NCBI GenBank assembly: GCA_021815925.1
Contig: JAKAZL010000003.1
Span: 1-64,000 of the forward strand
Length of the DNA: 64,000 nt
Source of the DNA: Pseudomonadota bacterium
GTDB taxonomy: Bacteria; Pseudomonadota; Gammaproteobacteria; Steroidobacterales; Steroidobacteraceae
Reading direction: 5' to 3'
The notes beneath the pieces were generated by a model. The model was not told the origin of the DNA. It did not search any database and worked only from the letters and a program-made list of their open reading frames with translations. Each line of letters starts with the position of its first letter. Position 1 is the first letter of the stretch. This document shows positions 1 through 9,090 of the stretch, one piece after another. Made by a program: the position numbers and the translations under genes.

Positions 1-338
1 CCCGGGTCGTCGGTGTCGACCGGTTCGACCATCAGGTGCAGGCCGGCATCCCGGCAGCGCTGCACGGCGCCGGTTTGGAACTCGCTCAGATAGTCGCCAG
101 GCCTGTTGTAGAACAACCCGACGAGAAACGACCGGGCACCGGCGAGGCTGCGCGCGTTCAGATTTGGCTGGTAGTCGAGTTGTTCGATGACCCCGAGAAC
201 CCGCTGGCGCGTCTGTTCTCGCACGCCGCGCTCGTTATTAATGACTCGCGAGACCGTCTTCGACGAGACACCCGCACGCTCCGCCACCATTTCGATCGTC
301 GCGGACTCGCGTCCGGGACTGGCCTCTTTGATCATCAT
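1..338 (-). CDS. LacI-family transcriptional regulator, N-terminal part (cut by window edge)
   Basis: Reading the minus strand from an ATG at 338 gives MMIKEASPGRESATIEMVAE and then ERAGVSSKTVSRVINNERGV, the LacI-family helix-turn-helix. It continues through the hinge-like LNARSLAGARSFLVGLFYN into the start of the periplasmic-binding-protein-like sensor domain. About 112 residues are in the window and the rest lies off the left edge. A second ATG at 335 is equally usable. The gene diverges from a sodium:solute symporter, with a LacI-type operator between the two, so it most likely represses its own and the symporter's promoter in response to the transported sugar or its derivative. The ligand cannot be inferred from this fragment. 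Confidence 0.9.
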   Translation of the reverse strand, partial: MMIKEASPGRESATIEMVAERAGVSSKTVSRVINNERGVREQTRQRVLGVIEQLDYQPNLNARSLAGARSFLVGLFYNRPGDYLSEFQTGAVQRCRDAGLHLMVEPVDTDDP

Positions 339-354
339 GCTACAATAACGAAAA

Positions 355-368
355 TGTCAGCGCTGTCA
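355..368. promoter_or_regulatory. LacI-family operator between lacI-type gene and symporter
   Basis: TGTCAGCGCTGTCA is a 14-bp dyad around the central CG. Six of seven half-site pairs are complementary; only the T/T pair at 357/366 is mismatched. The central CG and the CAGCGCTG core are typical of LacI-family operators. It sits 17 bp upstream of the regulator ATG and 32 bp upstream of the symporter ATG, so it could control both divergent genes. Confidence 0.65.
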
Positions 369-400
369 ATCGACGGGCTGGCGAGAAGGGGGAGCAGGGC

Positions 401-1996
401 ATGGGATTCATCAGCGGCGCAGTGCCGCCGGCACCGCTCGATCTGCTCATCGTGGCGGCCTCGACGGTGGGCATCGTCGGCCTCGGACTGATCGTTTCGC
501 GGCGGCAGTCGAATGCCGAGGACTATTTTCTTGCCTCCCGCGCGGCGCGGTGGCCCGCGATCGGCCTGGCGCTGTTCGCCTCCAACATTTCTTCCACGGC
601 CATCATCGGACTGGCCGGTGCGGCCTATGCACTCGGTATTTCCGTGTACGACTACGAATGGTCGGCAGCGCTCGTGCTGGTGTTTTTCTGCCTGTTCCTG
701 CTGCCCTCCGTGCTCGCCAGTCGTGTGTACACCATGCCGGAATTCCTCGAGCGACGATACGACCGCCGCGTCCGACTCTACTTTGCGGTTCTAACGCTAG
801 TGCTCATCGTATTCGTGGATTCTGCGGGGGCACTGTACAGTGGCTCGCTGGTGTGTCGGATGCTGTGGCCGGGCCTGTCGCTCGAGGTCATCGCGGCAAC
901 TCTGGCGGGCGCTGCGGGGCTCTACACGCTGGTCGGGGGGCTGGGCGCACTCATGTGGACCGAGTCGGTGCAGGCGTTGCTGCTCATCTCGAGCGCATTC
1001 GTGGTTGCGGTCGCGGCCTTTGCCAAGGCGGGTGGGTGGCACTCAGTGATGACGCGAGTCGATCCGACCATGCTGTCGCTGATCCGTCCGATCGGCGATC
1101 CAGGCGTTCCCTGGCCGGGTCTGGTGTTCGGCATCCCGGTGCTCGGTTTTTATTACTGGTGCACAAATCAGTTCATCGTACAGCGGTTCTTGTCTGCACG
1201 TAGCCTGGAGGACGGCCGGCGTGGTGCGCTGCTTGCGGGACTACTGAAGCTCTCGGGATTGTTCCTGATGGTGCTGCCGGGAACGTGCGCCATCGTGCTG
1301 TTTCCGCACCTGAAGCACGCCGATCAGGTCTACCCGACACTCATGTTCCGGCTGCTGCCCGAGGGCGTGCTCGGCTTCGTGGCGGCCGGCTTCGTGGCGG
1401 CCACCCTGGCCTCGGTGTCCTCCGCGCTGAATTGTGCCTCTGCGCTCATCACCATGGACGTGGTGCAGCCCCTGGTGAGTCGGATCGCCCCGCAGCGGCT
1501 GGTGCGGGTCGGACGCTTGAGCACCGCGGGGCTGCTGCTCATTGCCGTGTGGTGGACGCCGCAGATCGAGCGGTTCGGCGCGTTGTGGCAGTATTTGCAG
1601 GCCATGCTGGCCTACGCCGTACCCCCGGTGGTTGCGCTGTTCCTGGGTGGGCTGTTCTGGCGCGGCGCAAACGCGGCGGGCGCGATTGCGACCGTCGTGT
1701 TTGGCACCCTGTGCGGGATCGCGCTATTTCTTCTAACTGTCGTGTTGCGGTGGGTACCGCTGCATTTTCTCTATGCAGCCCCGCTGCTGCTGTCGATCGA
1801 TCTTGCCATTCTGATCGGCGTGAGTCTCTCGCGTCCCGCAGCGCTGTCAACGGAGGCGGCCGCGCTGGTGTGGCGTGGCGCGCAGTTTCGTGCAGAAAGC
1901 ATGCGCCTGAGGAGCGTTAGGCTGATGGTCAATTACCGCGTGCAGGCGGCGGCGCTGCTGGCGCTGACCGCATGCATCGTCGCCGCGTTCCGTTAG
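401..1996 (+). CDS. Sodium:solute symporter (SSS family)
   Basis: A 531-residue polytopic inner-membrane protein with about 13-14 hydrophobic segments. After TM1 (about residues 15-33) come SRRQSNAEDYFLASRAARWP and the glycine/serine-rich TM2 FASNISSTAIIGLAGAAYAL, which contributes to the Na+ and substrate site in the SSS (SGLT/PutP) family. The length matches the family. The start follows a purine-rich GGGGGAGCAGGGC. Divergence from a LacI-family regulator suggests a sugar or sugar-derivative substrate. That is inference: SSS members also carry amino acids, vitamins and organic acids. Confidence 0.9.
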   Translation: MGFISGAVPPAPLDLLIVAASTVGIVGLGLIVSRRQSNAEDYFLASRAARWPAIGLALFASNISSTAIIGLAGAAYALGISVYDYEWSAALVLVFFCLFLLPSVLASRVYTMPEFLERRYDRRVRLYFAVLTLVLIVFVDSAGALYSGSLVCRMLWPGLSLEVIAATLAGAAGLYTLVGGLGALMWTESVQALLLISSAFVVAVAAFAKAGGWHSVMTRVDPTMLSLIRPIGDPGVPWPGLVFGIPVLGFYYWCTNQFIVQRFLSARSLEDGRRGALLAGLLKLSGLFLMVLPGTCAIVLFPHLKHADQVYPTLMFRLLPEGVLGFVAAGFVAATLASVSSALNCASALITMDVVQPLVSRIAPQRLVRVGRLSTAGLLLIAVWWTPQIERFGALWQYLQAMLAYAVPPVVALFLGGLFWRGANAAGAIATVVFGTLCGIALFLLTVVLRWVPLHFLYAAPLLLSIDLAILIGVSLSRPAALSTEAAALVWRGAQFRAESMRLRSVRLMVNYRVQAAALLALTACIVAAFR

Positions 1997-2442
1997 ATCA
2001 GCGGGTTGAGGCTCAGGCCAGTGCGCCGAGAGGCACAGTGCAACCGTGAGCTGCGCCGAGCGGAACGCCAGGTTCCGGCCCCGGCCGTCGACCTCGATTG
2101 GGGCCGGCGTGGCGCGCGACGGCCGTGCTGAAGCGGTCCGACACGGAGCAGATGATTGACCGGTGCCCGATCCTGTAACAAAGGGATTGGGCCGTCCTCG
2201 CAGTCGGGTCACTGCCCGGGTCACGTCCACGCCCGGGTTTCGGTGGTCAGAGCGTGCGCCGGACGTGTGCCTTGAGCGCCGCAGCGCTCAGCCAGGGGTG
2301 GGAAAATGTCCGGTCGGATCGCCGTGCGCCACAGTTCACAGAATCTGTCGTCCCGGTGTGCAAGTATTCGCCCGTACGGGCGGTTTGGTGCCCGATCTCC
2401 TGCCATGCTCCGCACGAAGCGGCGGGATCGCGGAGTGACGTG
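1997..2442. other. Intergenic, no gene recognised
   Basis: 446 bases between the symporter stop and the chosen start of the response-regulator gene. The reading frame of the downstream gene stays open upstream to 2254, but that extension (Arg/Cys/His/Pro rich, no domain) does not look like coding sequence. An inverted repeat, CCGGCCCC (2075-2082) with GGGGCCGG (2100-2107), is the only clear structure and could act as a terminator for the symporter. Confidence 0.4.
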
Positions 2443-4728
2443 ATGGCCGCAGAGAACTCAGGCGACGGTAAGCGGCCCGGTGTAATCCGGGTCCTCATCG
2501 TCGAGGATATGGAGTTCGAAGCAGAGCTCGATTCACATCATCTCCTGACCGAGGGCATTGCGCACGTTGTGCGCCGTGTCGAGACTGAACAGGCGATGCG
2601 CGCGGCGCTCGACGAGTTCAAGCCGACGATCATTCTTTCTGACTTTACGCTGCCGCAGTTTGATGGACTGCGTGCGCTCCAGGTAGCGCAGGAGTGCGTA
2701 CCTGATGTTCCGTTCCTGTTTGTCTCGGGAACCATCGGCGAGGAGCGGGCCATCGAGGCGCTTCATCGGGGTGCCGTCGATTATGTTCTGAAGGGCAATC
2801 TGGCCCGACTCGGTCCGGCGGTCCGGCGCGCGCTGCAGGAGGCCCGGGCACGCGCCGTGCAGCGACAACAGGAGCAGCAGATCAAGCGCCTGACCGGCGT
2901 GCTGCGCATGCTGAGCGGAATCAACGGCGCGGTGGTGCGGATCCGCGATCGGGCCGAGCTGCTGCGCGAGGCGTGCCGCCTCGCGGTAAGCGTCGGTGGG
3001 TACCCGATGGCGTTCGTTGCGTTACACCAGCATCAGGAGAGACGGCTCGAGATGCTCGTCTGTGAGGGCGAGGAGCTCGCGACTGCGAACTCGATCTGCC
3101 GGCTCATCGAGGAGCAAATGGAACGGCAGACGCGCGCCGGGAGGCGCGGTCGCGATCGTTCGGCTCCGTGCGAGTGCCAGGATCCTGAGAGCGGCTCGCC
3201 GCTCGCCGTGGGACTTCCGCTGCTCGTTGACAATACGGTGATTGGCGTATTGGGGTTGAGTCACCGCGAACTCGGCGCAATCGGCGAGGAAGAACGTCGC
3301 ATGCTGCGCGAGGTGGCGGCGAATCTCTCTTTCGCGCTGCAGTACCTGCAGCAGGACTCGCGGGTCCGGCTGCTCTCCTATTTCGACGTGCTGACCGGCC
3401 TTGCCAAGCGTCCGTTGTTCTGTCAGCGCCTGAAGCGTGCACTGCGCGATGCCGGCAGCATGCGAGCGCGCTATGCGGTCGCCGTGTTTGACGTGCAGAA
3501 TCTCAGTGCAATCAATGATGCGTTCGGTCGCCATTGCGGCGATCTGCTGCTGCAGCTCATTGCCGAACGGCTCAAGCGCCGCTTCCCGGACACGGAGATG
3601 CTGGCGCATTTCTCCGGCGGCACCTTCGCTCTGATGACGCCCGTTTCGCAGAGTACGGCGAGCTGTATGCAGAACCTGAACCAGGATCTCGATCGGCTTC
3701 TGGAGGAGCCGTTCTTGCTGGCGGGCAGTGACGTTCCCGTGGCGGTGCGCAGTGGTGTTGCCATGAGTCCGGATGACGGGGACGATCCCGACGTGCTGGT
3801 GCAGCGGGCCGAGGCATCGCTGCACAACGCGAAGGTCAGCGGTCAGCGCCGCGGCCACTACAGTCCCGCGCAGCATTCCGAAGCGCTTGCGCGGGTGGCT
3901 CTGGAGCGGCGATTGCGCCAGGCGCTGGAGCGCCGGGAATTCGAGCTGCATTATCAGCCTAAAGTCGATGTGAAGACCCGACACATCGAGGGCGCCGAGG
4001 CGCTGATCCGCTGGAGGGATCCCGAGCGCGGTCTGGTGTCGCCGGCGGAATTTCTGCCCGTCCTCGAGGAAAGCGGTCTGATCGTCGAGGTCGGTGAGTG
4101 GGTGATTGAGCGGGCCGCTCTGGAGTGCCGCCATTGGCAGAGCCAGGGCTTGCGAGCGATCCGGGTTGCGGTGAACATCTCGCCGATTCAGCTGTGCGCT
4201 GCGGACTTCGTTGAGCGCTTCCTCAAGCACACGCGCACCTGGTCGACGAATGACTGCGGACTCGACGTCGAGATCACCGAGGGCGTGGTGAGCGGCGATG
4301 CATCCGGGCAGATCGGCAAGCTCAAGGCGCTTCGCGCGGTGGGCGTCAAGATTGCCATTGACGATTTCGGCACGGGCTATTCGTCGCTGAGTCGCCTGGC
4401 GCAACTGCCGATCGATACTCTTAAGATTGACCGTAGCTTCATTGCAGACATGAGCACCGGGGCGCGTGCACGGCGGCTTGTATCGACGATCATCGCGATT
4501 GCCCGTACGTTCAACATGGTTGTGGTCGCCGAGGGTGTTGAAGATCAGGAGCAGCTCGATGCACTCTGGCACCTGGGGTGCGACCAGTCCCAGGGCTATC
4601 TGCACAGCAAGCCGCTGGGTGCCGAGCAGTTCGCGGCGTTGCTCGAGGTCTGTGGTGAGCGCGGCCTGACGCCGAACGCCGCCGCCGAGATGCCGGCGGC
4701 GATCAAATCCCGGTCTCGCGCCGGCTAG
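2443..4728 (+). CDS. Response regulator with GAF, degenerate GGDEF and intact EAL domains
   Basis: A 761-residue cytoplasmic signalling protein. The REC domain (about residues 14-130) has the acidic patch VED, phospho-acceptor Asp67 in LSDFTLPQFDG and Lys117. A GAF-like domain follows (about 150-310), then a GGDEF domain in which the active-site loop reads SGGTF (Gly392-Phe395), so the diguanylate cyclase is probably dead. The EAL domain (about 500-750) is complete: EAL at 519-521, AVNISP, ITEG, DDFGTGYSSL at 640, KIDRSF, AEGVE and QGY. Prediction: phosphorylation-controlled c-di-GMP phosphodiesterase, with the GGDEF domain possibly binding GTP as regulator. No histidine kinase is adjacent. 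The start at 2443 was chosen because GGAG lies 7 bases upstream and domain homology begins just after it; an open frame extends back to 2254. Confidence 0.92.
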   Translation: MAAENSGDGKRPGVIRVLIVEDMEFEAELDSHHLLTEGIAHVVRRVETEQAMRAALDEFKPTIILSDFTLPQFDGLRALQVAQECVPDVPFLFVSGTIGEERAIEALHRGAVDYVLKGNLARLGPAVRRALQEARARAVQRQQEQQIKRLTGVLRMLSGINGAVVRIRDRAELLREACRLAVSVGGYPMAFVALHQHQERRLEMLVCEGEELATANSICRLIEEQMERQTRAGRRGRDRSAPCECQDPESGSPLAVGLPLLVDNTVIGVLGLSHRELGAIGEEERRMLREVAANLSFALQYLQQDSRVRLLSYFDVLTGLAKRPLFCQRLKRALRDAGSMRARYAVAVFDVQNLSAINDAFGRHCGDLLLQLIAERLKRRFPDTEMLAHFSGGTFALMTPVSQSTASCMQNLNQDLDRLLEEPFLLAGSDVPVAVRSGVAMSPDDGDDPDVLVQRAEASLHNAKVSGQRRGHYSPAQHSEALARVALERRLRQALERREFELHYQPKVDVKTRHIEGAEALIRWRDPERGLVSPAEFLPVLEESGLIVEVGEWVIERAALECRHWQSQGLRAIRVAVNISPIQLCAADFVERFLKHTRTWSTNDCGLDVEITEGVVSGDASGQIGKLKALRAVGVKIAIDDFGTGYSSLSRLAQLPIDTLKIDRSFIADMSTGARARRLVSTIIAIARTFNMVVVAEGVEDQEQLDALWHLGCDQSQGYLHSKPLGAEQFAALLEVCGERGLTPNAAAEMPAAIKSRSRAG

Positions 4729-4742
4729 GCGCGCCGGGACGC

Positions 4743-5345
4743 TCAGCTCTGGAGGATGTCGAGGGCCCAGAATGCGACGGTGAGGCCGTCGGTGATGTTG
4801 TACGCGACGATGCTTGGGGGCTTCTCCAGCCAGCACGCGTAAAGGACGCCGAGGACAAACTCGTAGCCCTGCTGGAACAGCGCATCGAGTCGGCTTTTGG
4901 TCCAGAAGCTGGGAACATGCGTGGATGCGAGGAGCAGCGCGGCGATCATGCCGCCGCAATTCATGCAGAACGGTCCGATGTGCAGTTTGCCCGGCATGGC
5001 CGCTGCGCGATAGGGCACGAGCAGCACGCGAAACCAGATCTCTACGGTTGGTCCCACGTGGAGCGACTCGAAAACTGCCGGGCCCCAGGGGTTCTGATGC
5101 GTGTAGACGATGTCCCCGGTGGTCTGCTGGATATGCGGTGGCACATCCAGCCAGGAGTTACCGGCGTTTACCACTGGCGCCGGCGCAAGTCCCCATAAGA
5201 GGGCTGGGAGGAGATGCCGCTTGCCGCGCGGCCAATGCAGGCCGTAGTCGGCTGGTGCGTACCAATTGGTCAAAGCGGCGATGCCGGTGGCGCGCGATTC
5301 GCTCCCCTGGGCTGCAGTGCTCGCGACCGTTTGTGTCGTGGGCAA
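4743..5345 (-). CDS. Hypothetical protein
   Basis: 200 residues, family not recognised. It has normal amino-acid composition with many aromatics, high GC at third codon positions and well-behaved codon use, unlike the overlapping plus-strand reading frames. Hydrophobic stretches near residues 43-58 (LLPALLWGLAPAPVV), 105-115 and 135-150 (GMIAALLLAS) and near the C-terminus suggest membrane association. A CMNC motif lies in the middle. It converges on the EAL gene with only 14 bases between them and has no operon partner. Start at MPTTQTVAS taken from the longest frame; unverified. Confidence 0.6.
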   Translation of the reverse strand: MPTTQTVASTAAQGSESRATGIAALTNWYAPADYGLHWPRGKRHLLPALLWGLAPAPVVNAGNSWLDVPPHIQQTTGDIVYTHQNPWGPAVFESLHVGPTVEIWFRVLLVPYRAAAMPGKLHIGPFCMNCGGMIAALLLASTHVPSFWTKSRLDALFQQGYEFVLGVLYACWLEKPPSIVAYNITDGLTVAFWALDILQS

Positions 5346-5632
5346 ACCCTGAGTATTCCATCGGTCAATACTGCGCGCGCACGCCCGAGTTCCACATCAC
5401 GGGTTTGGCACTGTGGATTGCGTGCTTCGAGGAATGAAACGCAGGGCAACGCACGCAGGAACGGGTTGCTCGGTTGACCGGCCGGCGTCGCGGCACGCGG
5501 ACCCGTCGGGTGGCGCTGTGTGCGGTCTGACGGGTGGGGGTCTCGGACCGCCGCGCCGGCGGTGGGAATCATGAGCGAATCCGCTGGCGTCGTGATGAAA
5601 TCGCGGCGCCCTTCCGATGGTTCTCTCATGCT

Positions 5633-6943
5633 ATGACCAAACGGAATGATCAGTCTGACGGCATCCCTGGCGTGTACGTCGGCGCGCCCGTGCACGAACC
5701 GCGTGACGGACTGACCTGGATTCACGGCACGGCGCTCTACATTGGCGCGGTCCTCGGCACCGGGGTGATTGCATTACCGTCTCTCGCGGCCCGAGCCGCG
5801 GGCCCGGCGTCGCTGCTGGCCTGGCTGGCCCTGATTATCCTCTCGGTACCGCTGGCTGTGACGTTTTCGGCGCTCGGTGCGCAGTACCCCGACGCCGGAG
5901 GGGTCTCGACGTGCGTCAAGCTCGCGTACGGTCGATATCCAGCTGCCGTGGTGGGCTGGTGCTTTCTGTTCGCGGTGCCGGCGGGGGCCCCGGCCGCCGC
6001 GATGTTCGCCGGCGCTTACGTGCAGGCGGCGCTCGGCGGCGGGGCCTCGACCGTCATGCTTACGGCGGTCGCGATGGTCATGAGCGTGACGTTGATCAAT
6101 GTGTTTGGGGTGACGTTCTCCGGACGGGTCCAGGTGCTCGTGGCGGCGTTGCTGGTGACCTTCCTGGCGACTGCCGTGTGCGCGTCCGTGACGCATTTCC
6201 GCGTGCAGAATCTCCATCCGTTCAACCCGCACGGTTGGCTCGCCGTCGCATCGGCCGCGGGTTTGCTCGTATGGAGCTTCGCCGGCTGGGAGGCGATTAC
6301 ACATCTGGCCGCGGAATTTCGCCGGCCGGCCCGTGACATGCCCCGGGCAGCCATCGCGGCGGTCATCGTCGTCGGGGTGCTCTATTTTGCGGTCGCGGCT
6401 GCGACGGTGCTCGTGCTCGGCCCCCGTGCAGCCTCAACAGAGGCGCCGCTCGCGGATCTGCTGGCGGCAGGATTCGGCGGGGAGGTCAAGCTGCTGGCTG
6501 CGGGGGCGGCGCTGCTACTGACTGCGGGAACGATGAATGCTTACTTTGCCGGTGCGGCGAAGCTCGGAGCGGCCTTGGGCCGGGATGGAGCGCTACCGGC
6601 GTGGTTCGCGCACGGGAGCGAGGCCGGAGGCGTTCCCCGGCGCAGTCTTCTGGCTCTCGCCGGTCTTGCGCTGACGATGCTTGCGGTGACGGTCGCGACG
6701 CACCTGCGTGTCGAGGCGTTGGTGCTCATGACCACCGGTGCCTTCGTGATCGTGTACATCCTCGGAACGGCCGCCGCGCTGCGCTTGCTCGAGGCGCGCT
6801 CCTGGGGGCGACGGGCCGCCGCTTTTGCACTGATTTTCGACGTTGTGCTGCTCGTAACGACGGGTCGCTATCTGATCTGGTCGCTCGTCATCGCCCTGGG
6901 CGCGGTCATCTACGTGAACCGTGCGCGTCGTACGCCGGTCTGA
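5633..6943 (+). CDS. APC-superfamily amino-acid permease
   Basis: About 436 residues and 12 predicted membrane segments. The first segment, TALYIGAVLGTGVIALP, holds the G-(T/S)-G-(V/I) signature of APC amino-acid/polyamine/organocation transporters, and the overall look (FSALGAQYPDAGGVSTCVK) is closest to YjeH-like exporters and permeases. It probably exports or exchanges a neutral amino acid, but the substrate is not determinable. The start at 5633 (MTKRNDQSDG) is the first ATG before the homologous part; the open frame reaches back to 5534 and no strong Shine-Dalgarno marks either. It ends exactly where the convergent LysR gene ends (6943/6944). Confidence 0.85.
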   Translation: MTKRNDQSDGIPGVYVGAPVHEPRDGLTWIHGTALYIGAVLGTGVIALPSLAARAAGPASLLAWLALIILSVPLAVTFSALGAQYPDAGGVSTCVKLAYGRYPAAVVGWCFLFAVPAGAPAAAMFAGAYVQAALGGGASTVMLTAVAMVMSVTLINVFGVTFSGRVQVLVAALLVTFLATAVCASVTHFRVQNLHPFNPHGWLAVASAAGLLVWSFAGWEAITHLAAEFRRPARDMPRAAIAAVIVVGVLYFAVAAATVLVLGPRAASTEAPLADLLAAGFGGEVKLLAAGAALLLTAGTMNAYFAGAAKLGAALGRDGALPAWFAHGSEAGGVPRRSLLALAGLALTMLAVTVATHLRVEALVLMTTGAFVIVYILGTAAALRLLEARSWGRRAAAFALIFDVVLLVTTGRYLIWSLVIALGAVIYVNRARRTPV

Positions 6944-7918
6944 TCAGGCGATCGGAGTGCTCTGCCCTCGTGAACCGTTGCGCTGCAGCGGGGCCGCAGG
7001 CAGCGTCGACCGCAGCTGAATCCCGTCGTGCTCGCCGATGAGAGTGGCGAGCCAATCGACGAACACGCGCACGCGCCGGGACAACTGGCGGCTGCGGGGG
7101 TAGACGACGTGCAGCGGCAAGGGCTCCGGGAACCACTCGGCGAGCACCAGGTCGAGCGCTCCGCGCTCCATCGCCTCCTTGACCACGAATGCCGGCAGTT
7201 GCGCAATGCCGAGCCCGGCCTCGGCGGCGGTCACATAGCTGTTCTCATCTTCCAGCGCGAGATGCCCGGGGAAAACGGCATGGATGCGTTCGCGTTCGTT
7301 CGAGAAGACCCATTCGACCGCCTCGCCCGTGCTCGGTGAGAAATGGTTGAGACAGCGATGCTGCGCCAGCTCGCTCGGATGGGTCGGGCTGCCGTTTCGG
7401 CGCAGATATTCCGGTGAGGCGCAGGTGACGAAGTAAAGGAATCCGACCCGGCGGGCGATGAGGCCTGTGTCGCGGACGTCACCGATCCACAGCGCGCAAT
7501 CGATCGCCTCGGAGACCAGGTCAAAATGCCGTTCATTGCAGGCGAGGGCGAGCTCGATGCCGGGGTAGTGCGCGAAGAACGCGGGCAACGCCGGCACGAT
7601 CACCGAGCGTGCGATCAGCGTTGGCGCATCGACGCGGACGCGGCCGAGCGGATTCGTTGATCGTTGCGACAGGGATGCTTCGGCATCCTCGAGCTCCGCC
7701 AGAATTGCGACCGCGCGCTGGTAATAGGCGGCGCCCTCAGGTGTCACGCCGACGCGGCGGGTCGTGCGGTTCAGAAGGGTCACGCCGAGGGCCTTCTCCA
7801 GCCGCTTCAGCAGCGTCGTTGCGGTTGCGTTCGGGATTCCGAGGCTTTCCGCTGCGCGCCTCATCGTGCCCGTCTCCACGATCCGCGCGAAGAGCCTCAT
7901 GGCCTGGAGCTTGTCCAT
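6944..7918 (-). CDS. LysR-family transcriptional regulator
   Basis: 324 residues. The N-terminal winged helix-turn-helix (residues 1-60: MRLFARIVETGTMRRAAESL and LEKALGVTLLNRTTRRVGVT) is followed by a LysR substrate-binding domain (about 90-295). The shape is that of the CrgA/AaeR-like branch, which often represses neighbouring genes. The stop abuts that of the APC permease; upstream it diverges from thioredoxin over a 102-bp AT-rich stretch. It could regulate itself, thioredoxin or the permease. The C-terminal 25 residues after IGEHDG are not conserved-looking. Confidence 0.9.
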   Translation of the reverse strand: MDKLQAMRLFARIVETGTMRRAAESLGIPNATATTLLKRLEKALGVTLLNRTTRRVGVTPEGAAYYQRAVAILAELEDAEASLSQRSTNPLGRVRVDAPTLIARSVIVPALPAFFAHYPGIELALACNERHFDLVSEAIDCALWIGDVRDTGLIARRVGFLYFVTCASPEYLRRNGSPTHPSELAQHRCLNHFSPSTGEAVEWVFSNERERIHAVFPGHLALEDENSYVTAAEAGLGIAQLPAFVVKEAMERGALDLVLAEWFPEPLPLHVVYPRSRQLSRRVRVFVDWLATLIGEHDGIQLRSTLPAAPLQRNGSRGQSTPIA

Positions 7919-8020
7919 TTATTATTCCGGTTTATGAATTATCGATTTAAGACATGACGTTTATTTCAAGAACAACGAATAATATGCTGGCGGTCGATTC
8001 CGTGCACCTCGGAGCCATTC
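7919..8020. promoter_or_regulatory. AT-rich divergent promoter region, LysR gene / thioredoxin
   Basis: 102 bases strikingly AT-rich for this genome (tttattattccggtttatg, gaattatcgatttaag, cgaataatatgc). It must hold promoters for both divergent genes and probably the LysR binding site; I could not define a single T-N11-A box with confidence. Thioredoxin has GGAG 8 bases before its ATG. Confidence 0.5.
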
Positions 8021-8347
8021 ATGAACGATTTCCTGAAGACCGTGACCGACCAGAGCTTTGGCGAGCAGGTCCTTCGCGAAACGCGCCCCGTGCTCGTGGA
8101 CTACTGGGCGAGTTGGTGCGGCCCGTGCCGCATCATCGCCCCGATGGTGGAGGCCTTCGCCGAGCAGTACGCGGATCGCCTGACCGTGGCCCAGCTGAAC
8201 ATCGAGGAGAATCCGCTCACGCCGACCCGCTATGCCGTACGCGGCGTCCCCACGCTGATGATCTTCAAGAACGGGCAGCCCGTCGCCATGCGTGTCGGCA
8301 GTCTCAGCAGACAGGAGTTGGACGCCTTTGTGTCGGCGCATGCCTGA
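8021..8347 (+). CDS. Thioredoxin
   Basis: 108 residues, the usual thioredoxin length. The active site WASWCGPC has redox cysteines 33 and 36, the cis-proline loop is RGVPTLMIFKNG, and the first beta strand is VLVDYWA. A general cytoplasmic protein-disulfide reductase, reduced by thioredoxin reductase, which is not in this window. Preceded by a good ribosome-binding site (CGGAGCC). Transcribed divergently from a LysR regulator. Confidence 0.95.
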   Translation: MNDFLKTVTDQSFGEQVLRETRPVLVDYWASWCGPCRIIAPMVEAFAEQYADRLTVAQLNIEENPLTPTRYAVRGVPTLMIFKNGQPVAMRVGSLSRQELDAFVSAHA

Positions 8348-8617
8348 GTAGACGGAACAGCAGGCGGCCGGTGTGGCCGCTGCGCTTCCCCGCAGGTCGG
8401 GCCTGTGAGCCCGATGTCAGCGCATCCGGGTGAGCCAGCGGCTCCGCCCCGTCGAGCACCGAGCGGCGGGTGACAGTCCGATCGCGCTCGGTAATAATGC
8501 CTACGGCCATGATTCGACTCGTCGATCACCTCGGACTCATTACGAGCCCGGCTTTCGCGGAAAGCCGGGGTGGTGGTGTGCGCGCGGAGGGTGTCACAGA
8601 GACGAGGACTACGGGCC

Positions 8618-8887
8618 ATGGCTCACGAAGAACAAGAGCGGGAAGTTTCACAGGCGCTGTGCCTGCGGGTCGTTGCCGAGCGTGATCCCGGCGCGCTCGC
8701 GCGCGTGCTCAACTGCTTTGCGAGTCTCAATGCCATTCCTAGGCGTGTGGTGGCGGAATTCAGCACCGCGGGCGTGCAGCACATCCGGGTCGAGATCGTC
8801 GGCCTGACCGAGTGGCATCTGTCTCTGATCTCGGCGAAGCTCGGTCAGGCACCGATGATCGAGAATGTGTATTGGCACCACTTGTAG
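8618..8887 (+). CDS. Small ACT-domain-like protein
   Basis: 89 residues. The sequence CLRVVAERDPGALARVLNCF followed by a second strand (FSTAGVQHIRVEIVGL) and ISAKLGQAPMIENVYW has the beta-alpha-beta-beta-alpha-beta pattern of ACT domains, as in IlvM-like small regulatory subunits of acetolactate synthase. No catalytic ilv gene is adjacent, so it is a stand-alone domain whose ligand is unknown. The ATG at 8618 has GAGG 10 bases upstream; the frame is open to 8570 but the earlier part is arginine-rich and non-homologous. The 270 bases before it show nothing else. Confidence 0.65.
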   Translation: MAHEEQEREVSQALCLRVVAERDPGALARVLNCFASLNAIPRRVVAEFSTAGVQHIRVEIVGLTEWHLSLISAKLGQAPMIENVYWHHL

Positions 8888-9090
8888 GGTTAGAGACAGA
8901 GCTGATCGTGCGGGTCGTACTCCGGTGCCCGCGGCATCGACCTTGGCGTGGGTCGGCCGCGATGACTGCACGCTCAGTACCGCCACGTGAGGCGCGACGG
9001 TCCGCATGACGGCCCCGGGAATCCGGTACCGCCCCGTCGGGAGGTAACCCGCCGAGTGGACAGCGGGCTTGAACGTCATGCGCGAGCATC

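Noticed and set aside
3022..4959. 645-residue open frame on the minus strand over the REC-EAL gene
   Set aside because: Arg/His/Leu-rich, no domain, exactly antisense to a gene with intact motifs; typical shadow frame of GC-rich DNA.
4814..5437. Plus-strand frame opposite the hypothetical at 4743-5345
   Set aside because: Cys/Arg-rich composition and poor third-position GC compared with the minus-strand frame.
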